A stretch of 53,304 nt of DNA from Acanthaster planci (lineage: Eukaryota; Echinodermata; Asteroidea; Valvatida; Acanthasteridae): positions 392,485-445,788 of the forward strand of contig NW_019091436.1 in the NCBI RefSeq assembly GCF_001949145.1, given 5' to 3'. Both the position numbers and the translations under genes were made by a program. Of the stretch, positions 12,329 through 24,400 are shown in pieces. The notes under the pieces were generated by a model, which had not been told where the DNA came from, made no database searches, and saw only the letters and a list, made by a program, of their open reading frames with translations. Each line of letters begins with the position of its first letter. Position 1 is the first letter of the stretch.

Positions 12329-12391
12329 GTGCAAAGCAGTCGTCCACCTGCTGTTGTCTTCAGTTTTCCCGTTGTACATAGGCGTGGCAAC
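12329..12391 (+). other. Possible 5' UTR part of contactin exon 1
   Basis: An acceptor-like TGTATTCTGTACAG ends at 12328, directly before the 63 nt that lead to the contactin ATG. A 5' untranslated intron is common in this family, so the first coding exon may start here. The frame is also open upstream of the ATG to about 12197, but the signal peptide begins at the ATG. Confidence 0.35.
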
Positions 12392-12443
12392 ATGAGGCAG
12401 CTATTGCTTCTCCTTGTTGCTGTGATTGGATGCAGTGCACAGG
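12392..12443 (+). CDS. CNTN: Contactin exon 1: start codon and signal peptide
   Basis: ATG at 12392 opens MRQLLLLLVAVIGCSAQ, a textbook signal peptide with one basic residue, a leucine-rich core and a small-residue cleavage region near CSA-Q. The donor is G|GTAAGT and the exon ends in phase 1. An earlier in-frame ATG (12197) would bury the signal peptide, so the start at 12392 is preferred. Confidence 0.88.
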
Positions 12444-15400
12444 GTAAGTAGAAGAAGGACCCAAAGCACTGTGGGAGAAGGTGTTCCTTCGCAGTAAAGG
12501 ATGCCATCTGTCAATGTCTCTTCCAGGAGTTTGAATGCCATTTGATCTGTTTTTTTTTTTTTTTTTTTCTGATGTGAGGTGATACTGGAAGATGATCCCT
12601 AACTTCCTACTTGTTTTTATCAGTTTAAAACCGTGTCATTCTGTGTCTGCTCTGGGGATAAGCTTGTCAATCAGCTTAATAACTTCATTGTGCACAAAGT
12701 GCATTGGCACTAGTTCTGTCCAAATCCTCAAAATGAAAACTGAACAGATGCGAGAGTTGTTTACTGATAAGTCCCCTTCCCCTTTTCAAGATGTCCTGCC
12801 CACAGCACTCACAGAAAATCTTAAGAAGAACTCCACTCTTTCCAAATTTCAGAATATACCGGACTGGAAGGGACTGGACCTCACATGGTGAAGCAACCCC
12901 TGGACACTGTCTTTAATGAAGACAGCAACATCGAGTCTGTGTACCTAGACTGTGAAGCTGATGGCAACGAGAGACCCACATACACCTGGCAGCGAAATGG
13001 CGAAGTGATAGACACTGGGGCTGAGATCAGATTCCAGCTGTCTGGAGGAAGACTGACCATTGAACAACCAGACAGGGTAATGGACGCTGGCACTTACCAG
13101 TGCTTCCCGTCCAACCAGATCGGGACCATCATGAGCAGGAAGGCCAAGTTGGAGTTTGCCTGTGAGTATCTGTAATGGTCACTTTTATCGAGCCTGCTCT
13201 CTTCTCCTTTGGAGACATTCTCACATAAATACTGTCGGTTGATATTGAAGTGATGGCCACCTTGATGTCCAAAAATCTTCAAAAAATAAACTGACTTGGC
13301 AGAATTCAGAATAGTTAAATAGTCAAAGTTGAAAGGTCAAAAGTACATGTGTGTATGCCCCTAGTCACGCTGGTATAAGTACCTTTTTAAGTTCAGAAAT
13401 GAGTATTTTCCTGACAGCTTGCTCATCCTTAAGTTCATTGCTGGTTCTACTGTCTTCTCAGTGTGCATTATTCCGGTCTTCATTTGGAAAATCATTCCAG
13501 ATGTAGATATATATATCTAAAGCATCACAGGGATTTACACAAATGTTGTACTGAAGATTTTATTACCGTACTTTGTTTTAGTTAATTGCATGATCGTTGC
13601 TTAGACTATGACCTCGCATTAGCCACAGTGTTCACATTACACTTTCCTACATGTTTTATGGCATTAAGGTGAGATACGATCCACCGAACCCCTGTATGAA
13701 AGCACACGTAACTCAGTGTATGACATCATTACGCTTTAGGTCCATTGGTCGAATGGTTCCCTGAAGCTCTCTGACTGATTTTCTTCTACAGATCTGAACT
13801 ATTTTCCGGAGGTGGGCCCAGCGGACATTACTATACCCCTCAACTCAGGACAGTGTATATCATGCGAGGTACCAGAACACTATCCAGGTACTTGTTCACC
13901 CATCATCTTTTAGACTTGAAGAGCTTAAAGTGGTTTCCGGGTACTTTTTTCACCATCAAATACCGAGATGTGTGTTATGATCACAGTGGGAGATACATTG
14001 ACAACAAACAGCAAATGAAGTTAGCAATAGAAGGAAACCAACTTCATGTTTGGGGTTCATTAGGGTACTTTTGTTTTCACATTGCTACAGAAGGACCTTG
14101 CCATAAAGTCCTTTAAAAACTTCCCAGAAACATTTGCCATAAAGTCTTAGTGTTTCCAAGACTTTAATTTTGATTCTCAGCGTCCGAACTCTTTAATTTC
14201 TCCTGGTATTTTCTCTCCAGCGTCTGTATTATTCAGCTTTATGGATACAAAACTACCATGACATCTGACAGTTGGATGTCGCTTGGAATCCTGAACACAT
14301 TCAACTACAACCATGCAATTAAATTTGTAAAGTGTCAGTTGATGGCAGGATCTGTGGGTAAACAATTGATGAAGCTTGTAATCCTCTTTATGCGTGTTCA
14401 TGTGGCACCAAGTGCACAAAGTCCTTTTGTCACTGCTCCACTATTTATGAGCAGTCAGGAGACCAGACAGAAAGAAGGTACATTATGAAGCTGTTGGCTA
14501 TACTTGGTAAGCTCACTTTACATCGCTTGCTTTTCCACTTTGTAACGCCCACAGGTGTGGAAGTAATCTGGTACAATGATCCCTTTCCGGTTGTGTCATC
14601 ATTGCGGACACATACGACCATCGACGGACGACTGTGCTTCGCTTATTTCAAGGAATCGGACGTGGGGACTTACAAATGTTTTGCACGCAACAGCATTGAC
14701 ACTGGTGGCGGGTCATCAGCCAACAAGTTTAGTGACACGTTTGCAGTAACAGCTGGACCAGCAAGTAGGTCTTAGATAATTCATATACTGATAGGATACG
14801 GAACAAGTTTCAATTTAAGTACACAAATCAGTAGCGTTATTCAGCAACCAGAATGCGAAGCCATTAATTTGGTGGCATAATGCTCTTGAACAGGTGGTAT
14901 GCGCGCGTTACATGCCTCTTCCACCAATAGGGTGTCAAGGTTTTTCCAAATACACGCACAGGTATTGTCTTACCGTGTTCTCGTTGACTTTATTTTGATT
15001 TTTTACCCTTTGCACAGCTGGGGCAGCTGAGTTTGGACCCACTGTAGCCATTGCAGTTGAAGATCAAGAGGTCCTGGTGAACACAGAGGAAGTTACGCTG
15101 AGTTGCTTCTTCTTTGGCAAGTCAGTAGTCATTTGAACCCATTGTAATATAGACGTACATGTACCTCGGCAGATTCAGTCAGATGTTGTCATGTCTTAGT
15201 AAAGTAATACAAAGCTGATTTTTGAATGGGTAGTCAAATTCTGTGTTTTCATATGCACCTTGTTCTGTGAGTCATGCTCTAGCACAATCTGTTTTTCTTT
15301 GTTCTATCAAGTTCTTCCTGTTCTGTTAGCTGATTGATCTTTGACATAAATACCCGGTAGGGAATAATTTTGGTTTTTTGGCATTTTTCTTTCTAGCCCT

Positions 15401-18400
15401 GCACCAAGTATTCAGTGGCGTAGGAAAACCCCAGCGGGGGCCGGACTGCCGACTCTGTACGAGCTGAAATCCTCCAACCAGATTCTGGTTCTTAAAAACA
15501 TTCAGGTGGACGATGCTGGAGAATATGAGTGCTACACTGAGGAGGGTGATGGCCGATCATCAGGCAATGTGGTTGTCAGAGGTAGGTGGTTAGGGAAAGG
15601 ATTAACATCAACTCTTGTCCAGATTCTCGTTACCATTGTTTATCCGTGGGTGCATGTAGCACTTGTAACCCAAGTGGATTGGTTTTTTAGCATTCTCTTG
15701 GATGCTTGTCAAGAGCTTGTGTGAAACAAAATCTTGATGGGTTTCCATTTCGTTTTTTCCATATCATAAAAATCAAAGAATTTAGTTAGACTGAATTTGA
15801 GAATCAGCATCTTGATGATTCGTTATTGTATAAAGGTAGTTGATTATTAAAGACATGTATTGACTTGCTAAGTTTTATAGCTCTGGAGTCATGTTTTTAG
15901 CTTCTCATAGTACGAGAACAGTCAGGGTTAAAATTTGAACTCAGGATAGTTGCCTGCAGTAACCTCAGTGACAGATACTCTTTAATTAATGGGTAGAAAG
16001 GGCTTGGAGAAGCGTAACTTTGACACAGTATGCAGGTAGTGTTACCCAGCATTATCAGTAAACTTGAATGAGTAGGCATGGAATGCTTCAGCTGTTTCAG
16101 TCAAGCCCATCACAAGAAAGGTAGGACTTGAGCAGTCAGTCTTTCGGAGTACAAGGGCCAATGCCGTGTCTCGTTTTTTGGTTTTTTTTTTCAGTGCCGC
16201 CCACCTGGGTTCAAGAAATTGCAGATATGGAGGGCAATATCTATGGAGATGCGACCTGGGAGTGTGAAGCAGAGAGCCCTGACGGTGTCAACTACAAGTG
16301 GTACCGCAATGCTGAGGAGATCGTCAACCTGCCGCGACACCAACTCAGCAATGGCCTGAAGACATTGACCATCACAAACTTGACAGTAGAGGATACAGGG
16401 ATGTACCAGTGTGCGGCCAGTAACGATTATGGTATCATCTACACTACAGGACAGCTGACTGTGCTAGGTGAGGAATCCACCACTGTTTTCTTAGGGGTGT
16501 TTTATTGTTGCTTTGTGTTGTCCCTTTTGAGGTGCAATTTGTGAGTTGGATGAAATCTGTGGGGCAAAGAAGGGATTAGTTGTAGAGAAGGGTAGGAGAG
16601 ACCCCCGAGAAATATTCTGAAGAAAATCACGGAAGGGAACAATGGAATATCCTGGGGAGACCCATGGAATTAGACAGGGATTCTTCAAGATGTATTTTTA
16701 ATTTTTAAATTTTTTTTTTTGCATTGGGGGGATGTTAATTTATATAACAGGTTTTGCCCTTACTCAACGTATATATTAATGAACACTGTATGCTCAGTGC
16801 TTGTCCAAGAGCTTGCAGAAAAAGTCATAAGCTTACTCGGGTGGGATTCGAACCCACGACCTCCTGCTTACTAGTAGAGACGTCTTAACCACTCGACCAC
16901 CGAGCTTGCCGGGGTCAGCTGGCCGGGCCGAGTCAGGTGAAGCAGCGGGTACCGCGAACTATTTTCAAGATGTATTTTTTTGCATTGGGGAGATGTTAAT
17001 TTATATAACGGGTTTTGCCCTTACCCAACGTATATATTAATAAACACTGTATGCTCAGTGCTTGTCCGAGAGCTTGCGGAAACTAGTGCAGACGTCTTAA
17101 TGTCTGCACTAGTAAGCAGGAGGTCGTGGGTTCGAGTCCACCCGAGTAAGCTTATGACTTTGTCTGCAAGCTCTCGGACAAGCACTGAGCATAAAGTGTT
17201 TATTAATATATACGTTGGGTAAAGGCAAAACCCGTTACATAAATTAACAGGAATTCTTCATTACATATACATGGATTTGTTGCCTGTTCCAGCCATGAAG
17301 CCTTGGTTCGAAACTGAGCTTGAGCAGGATCAGCCGGCGCCCCGCGAAGGCTCAGTTACTATCATTTGCCAGCCAAAGGCTGCCCCGACACCGACCATCC
17401 AGTGGACCAAAGGAAGTCAGATTCTCAGCAGCAATGGGCATTATATTATCCTGGATAATGGAAACCTAATGATCGTGGACGTGGTCGATTCAGACGCTGG
17501 AGAATACACCTGCACCGCCACCAACAGCATAGGAAGTAGCTCTAGCACAGGGTCCATCGTCGTAAAAGGTACACTGATCTGTTCCTCATTACATGTCTGT
17601 CATTATTTTTGGGTGTTCACACAATGTGTATTTGGCAGATGTCCATGTACACATCAATATGCATGTTGAACTGTCGCCCAGCTTGCCTGGGCAATAGTCC
17701 ACTACGTATGCGCTTTACCTGCCAACTGTTGAACTGTCATATAGGGTTGTGTGCATATGCTCAACTGTTGCCCAAGGTACTCATGAATAGATGGTCAGCC
17801 CTTTCCTTGTGTTCAATTAGGCTTTATATCTGTAAGGTATGGTGAAATAGATTCAACATTGGTTGTTTCAAGTACATGCATTCCTGCAGTATTCCAAGTT
17901 GAAAAAATAGTTAATTTAACACCCAACATCTACATACTGTGACTTTTAGTGTTTGTTTTAAATTTCAAGCTAAAATGTAAAGTCTATAAATGCCTATAAG
18001 ATCAAGACCTAAACTAAAAACAAAGGATGGGTAAATTTTGCAGATGTGTTGAATTTTGAAGGACTCGTTGGATTTTTTGAGTCCAGCCCAAGGGATTTGT
18101 CCTTTGTCTCATTAAAGATGGTTGGTTTCTGTTTTAAACCCACTTAGATGGGACTAAGATCACTCAAGGGCCCACCGACTTGGTAATCAACGAAGGAGAA
18201 ATGGGCACACTGACGTGCCAAGCATCTTACGATCCTTACTTTGAACTACGTTATATCTGGTTGAAGGATGGTATCCAAGTCAACACCCAGTCGGCCAGCT
18301 ATGAGCAACCTGACGTATGTATATGATGTTTCAGCACACTCAATGTGTGCATGCCCTCCAAGGCTATGAAGATATTTCCTTTCTCGTTTAGTGACCGACT

Positions 18401-21400
18401 TGAACTGCTAGTAAAATAATAACGGACTCAGATGCGACACAAGAATGCCTAGTAAAGATTTCTTGGCTAAAGAATATGCCAGCTGTATGTATGTCATTGC
18501 CAACAAAAGCCCAAATTTACTGAAGTAGTTCTGAATTAGTTTCAAGTTTTGAGAAATTGGCAAAAGTGTGAATGACCCTCTGATCATACTTCTGTACCCT
18601 GTTGTAAACAAGTGGTAACGAATATGATATCAAATTGATATGATATCAAATTGATATGATATCAAATTGATTTGATATCAAATTGATTTGATATCAAATT
18701 GATTTGATATCAAATTGATTTGATATCAAATTGATTTGATAATGGCACTACTATGCCAGATTGGTAATGGTCCCAAGTCAGAATGCTGAGGACTGCACTG
18801 GTTTTGGATGTCATACAGATCGGTACTGGCGAGGTAAGCCAGCTTCACATCAAAGATGCCTCCATGGACCTGGGTGGCGAATACTCCTGTCAAGCCATTA
18901 CCATCATTGACGAAGCATCAGCCTCGGCCATGGTCACCATCAGAGGCCGGCCTGGACCCCCCGCAGGCATCAGCGTGGTGGTTAGTGGACTGGCTGCCAA
19001 TGTTAGCTGGAGCCATGGTGCTGACAACAACAGTCCAATCGAATCTTACATCATCGAGGGAAGCACCAATCATGTCCCAGAGTTCACTGTCCTCCGAAGT
19101 GGTACTTATCTTGTTCTATCATTCATTTTGTTGAAACACTTGAGTTTGTTTAATCCTTGCTCTAACTCCAATCTGCTTCAGTGTTCACTTTCATGATTGC
19201 ATCATGTGTTGCCATGGAAACATCACTACAGTGGAGGTCAACCACACGCCACAAGGAATACCAAGTGATTTCTTTGATATGCGCAAAAAACGCCCTCCAA
19301 TATATTCCATTTGGAGTGTTTGCTGATAAGTTATGGCATCCTCTAAAGTCCTTTGTGTGGCCTAACATCGCACATCCAGAGCAAGGGTTATAACAGCAGG
19401 TGTCTGTGAGGTTTATACTTTTGTCACCAGTTTAACATTAGAGGGACAGGTAAAGTGGAAGGTAGTAAGTTGAATGTGTGTACCGTAGTACTGTGGTGCC
19501 GTTAAGATGAAGGCACAAGTATGAAGATCATTCATGTGGAAAAGTTGTAACACGAGGAATGTGATTGGGGCAATTTCCAAAGCTGTTGTCACCGATGTAA
19601 ATGGATTTGGCTTTGAAAACAGAGTCACTACTTAAACTCCACCCAAATCTGTGGACAGTTGGTCAAGTACTAAGGATCTTGTAATTGTTGTATCTCTGCT
19701 TTGGTGTGTACCAGGTATCCCCGCTGCTAGTAGGCATATTCGTCTGACTGGCCTGTCAGCTTGGAGCAGGTATAGGTTCAGGGTTATAGCGGTCAATGCA
19801 GTAGGTCAAGGTCAGCCCAGCGAGGAGTCTGATGAGCAGGAGACGGCGCAAGACCGTAAGTTGTGTCCAAATCACACTCCTCTTTCTCTTACTTTTACTT
19901 GTGGAGGACATCACAGCAGTTTGTCAGACTTCATTCTCTGCATGTCTGTCTGTTGGAAATATACACGTGGAAAATGCAGAAGTCTTGCAGGATTTTTTTT
20001 TGGGGGGGGGGAAGTTTTGGGGGACTTCTTGTTTGGAAGTCTTGAAGGATTTTTCTTGTTTGGAAGTGGTGCAGGATTCTTTTCTTTTTCAGCAAGGGAT
20101 GGGAGTTGATTATTTCTTGATTTGATTTACCAGGTCCAGTGGAGCCCCCTGCAAATGTGGATGGAGGAGGAGGTAGTGATGGTGACCTTAGAATCACATG
20201 GGAGGTATGGGAAACAAGAGGAAATCACACCAGTACAGTGGCAAGAGATAGACAGCCTTGCTCTTGCGTTTGAAGAACCATCTTCCTTGCAATTTGCCGT
20301 GATTGCTACACGATGTCCAATTTACATTCTCAGTCTTTTTGTCATTGAATGCAAACTTCTAACTTCAAACTATATTTTGTCAGGTTTACTTCTGTTTGTC
20401 TGTATTTTTCATCATGATTTGCCTACAGCAATTATCTTGAGGACGATTTTTTTGGTAGCTTCTCCCGCAAAGACAACACAACAGATTGTGTTTGCCCTTT
20501 TTGTATCAAGGGAACGCCTCTTCACCCTCAAAGAGCTGGGTTATTTTGGCTTTTCTCATGGCAGGGGGGGGGATGATGCCAAGAACTTGGCTGTGCCACT
20601 TTCAGTTTTTTTGAAACATGAGGCATGCATCTGTAAACACTTCTTATCATTACCAATATGAAATTGGAACTCAAACAGAAATATTTAAAGTTCAAGGCTA
20701 CTCCTGTGCCAGCCCGTAAATATAGAGCACCACGTTGGAAAACCATACATTCGTGGCTGACCTGTCTTGGAAAAATGGGCACTGCACAAGAATGGTTTGA
20801 TTTTCACAAAATTGATGTCAAAATGACTGCAAAAAGCTACTCAAAAACTCCTGAAGACTCAGCTCCTCAAAAAATTCATTGTAGCCATATCAACATGAAG
20901 GCTCTTTTAGGGTTTAACATGGCCTCAAGACAAAAGGATCTACAGCTAAAAATGTTTTATAAATATTTTTCCTAACCAATAAACAGCCTCTGCCGATGCA
21001 GAAATGGAATGCGCCAGGTCTGACTTACATAGTCTACTGGCGGCAAAAGGATTCAGGCTTAGAGTTCCAGGAGCAGGAAGTCAACGATTCGTCAGTCGGG
21101 GAGTTTGTGACCTCAGGGGTACCAGCGTACACTCCATTTGATGTCCAGGTTCAAGCCAAGAATGTCAGAGGAGAAGGCCCCAAGAGCCCATTGGCTGAGG
21201 TTTACTCCTTCCAGAGAAGTGAGTACAATCTTTGCTCCCTCTCCCGTTGCCTGGCTTCTAAAGTGGCAGCCTCAAGAAGATAACTGCGGAGAGATCTCGG
21301 TGAAAGTCTGAAGTTTGTGAATTTGTTGAGTGGTCCTATATCAGATTTTCCCAAGGTATGGAAGATTGTTACCTTGATAGGCTCTGAAGAAAGAGCGATG

Positions 21401-24400
21401 AGCACCAGTTAACTTTCAGTTGTGTTTACTGAGCAAGACTTGTTATATTGCACAAACTTCTGTTCTTGGCAATTATGGCATTTCTCCCTATCTGTTGAAA
21501 TTGCTAGGTCCGGACGAGGCACCAACCAATGTTGCAGCTGACCCTGTGTCAGCAACCTCCATCCAAGTCTCTTGGACTGGCATAAACGAAGAGCAGATTG
21601 TTGGAGTACTGGAGGGATATATGGTAATGTACTGCCACTATCAGCTGATTTTCACATTGTGTACTGGTAATCTACTGCCACTATCAGCTGATTTTCACAT
21701 GGTGCACTGGTAATCTACTGCCACTATCAGCTGATTTTCTCATGGTGCACTGGTAATCTACTGCCACTATCAGCTGATTTTCACATGGTGCACTGGTAAT
21801 CTACTGCCACTATCAGCTGATTTTCAAGGAACATTTAAGACCAGCCAAGCACGTTTTTATTCTGTTACTAATGCTCAAAGTGAATTAAAAAATTCACATT
21901 GATATTGGCTGGCAACTTCGTGCATATACCAAGGACACCGCTTGGTCTCGTTAAAAGTAAAAGAATCTTCTTCAAGTGTAATTAGTACTGAAAATTCTGT
22001 AGTCATGCAGTGTGCTTGCACCCATGTAATTGGTCAAAAGTATTTATGTAGATGTTTATATTTTCAGAAAAAGCACAGACTCAGCTTTCAAAAGTCCTGT
22101 ATTTGTTTACTTTGTGACTTTTTTGGATTGAATCAAGTATTAGTGCATGAATTTTAAGAATGGTTGTGTTTGATGTGGTTGCGTTGTTCACAGATTAAGT
22201 ATTGGACTGAGGACTCTACCCAGGAGCTTGCTGAAAATATCAGGAGCCCAGGGTCTGGAACAGAGGCTACAATCGAAGGACTGGAGCCTAATACCGTCTA
22301 CAACATCCTTGTCTCGGCCTATAGCGGGGCTGGCAGTGGGCCTCCCAACTCTGAACCTGTTCAGGTCACTACCCTCAAATCTGGTAAGCAAATCTTAATG
22401 ATCAGTCAGTTGTTAGTCTCCGTTCCTTTTGGTCACAGTTCTGCTCTATTCTGATGGACAAAAACATGAGCTACTGGGGTAAGGCAAACTGTTGAATGTG
22501 GTGTAGGGGCTGGCAAGAAACCATGATGACAATCATATCCACGCTGGATGCTCCAGTAATGGTGTACATGTACTTAAGTTACATAAGATGTCCAATATTT
22601 GAGTTGGGACTGAAAAATTGAATGACAAAAACTTTGTGGGAAAGTTAGATAAAAATGCAATTAAATGTTGTAATTATCTTAAGACACTTCCAGATTGAAC
22701 TACTGTGAATGTGGGACTGGATCAAGTCCGAATCCGCCTGCTGTCGGTTGTCCATGTGACAGTAAACTTCACCTGTTTTATGTTTGACTGATATCAACAT
22801 TGCCAAAAGTCAACAAACTCCAAATTGAACATGCTCATGGTCGTACAGGCATGTCATTCATATTGAGCATAAAACAGCTGAGTCAACTACGCCATTATTG
22901 GTTATTGGTTGATAACCCTATGGCTTTGTAGCTGGCCCACTTGTGAAAACATGAAGCCTGTAGACCCGATGGTACGTCAAAAGCGAGGCATGCCATAAAT
23001 GTTCCCTTGTGGAAAGAGAGCATCCAGTGTTATGTCAGAAGTTAGTTCTTTCTCCCCTGCCACATTCAGCAACTTGGGGGACAACCTTTAGGAGCTTCTG
23101 CACACAACTACACAAAGACACAGAGAAGAAACTTGCTTAGAAGAACTGACCATCAGCCAAACAGTCACAGGGCATTCACTGCTTACCACAGGTTGTTCCC
23201 GTTTATACGATTTTCTTACATTTCCTGCGGAACAGCTCTTGTTACCTTCAGATTCCCACAAGCAAACAATCGGTGTTGGATAAGTTTGTAGAATAGGATA
23301 TGCACCATCATCTCAAGAAGTCTTGCGTATAGCCATTTTCCATGCTTGGGGATACACATCCTCAAGTTTTCCCTTTATGCCACTTGTATTTACTGCAACT
23401 TGATCTTGGTGAGCACATTTCTTTGCATTTTCACAAAGTGGTGGTTGTAAAGACCAAGCAGTTCATATTCCAAAGGGCCATGTCATCTTTTTACCTGAAA
23501 ATTCATGCCTGCCTTGCCAACGTTAATTTTCAAGTAAACCAAAAAATTATTGCAAGCATTTTTTTAATATTTGTTCCGTTTACGGAGAGACTGATGCAGT
23601 CTTGTTTTCATTTTCCCAATTCAGAATTATTGAAATGGAATGATTTGAAATGACTTGATACCCCACTGTACAGTATGCCTACCGATAAAGTTCAGTCACA
23701 TTTAGTTGAAGCACCAGCTATCCTAACAAACCTTACGTTAGTTTTGTTAAACTGATGACGCTGTTGCATCATAACTTTGATAAGGACAGAGAGTGTTCTT
23801 TGCTGCATTGGCATTCCTAAATATTAGTTTTAGGCATTGCCAAGTTTCCCGTATTTTAAAATTTCCTTCTTTGTCACATTATGATGCAATTTACCTATTC
23901 GTTTAGTGTTTAGTTTCTCCCTGTTAGTAGCATTTTTGTTTCACATTGATCAGAAATTGATATCCCAGTAATCATTTATGACCTACAGTAGTTGTGATTC
24001 AGACGTTGTTGTGTATTGATTCATGTATGTAGAATGATGTATTGATTCATGTATGTAGAATGATGATGGTGTGATGTCTGTTTCTTTATGTGCAGCTTAA
24101 ATGTATGTCCAGATAGCTTGGGTTGAGTGCTGCTGTAGCCCTATGTAGAGTGTATGTGTCAGGGTTTCACAAGTGTACTCAAACCTATGTGGTTATTCAA
24201 AGGGTCACTTGGGTATTCCAAATGAGCATGCTGAAACTGTCGTAGGTCATTTCGGATAATCAATATGTCTACAGATCAGCTCAAAAATACACTGACTTGC
24301 ACATTCTGAATGATTTTCAGCTGGCATGATGTCAGGTGATTTTGTCCCAAATGGTCTGGCTACATTAAATGCCACACTGGCTTACTGTATGATTGATGGT

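Noticed and set aside
16831-16910. A functional tRNA gene on the minus strand
   Set aside because: The A- and B-boxes are good but the acceptor stem pairs only partly, a SINE body follows directly, and a related copy lies 0.2 kb away. A SINE explains it better.
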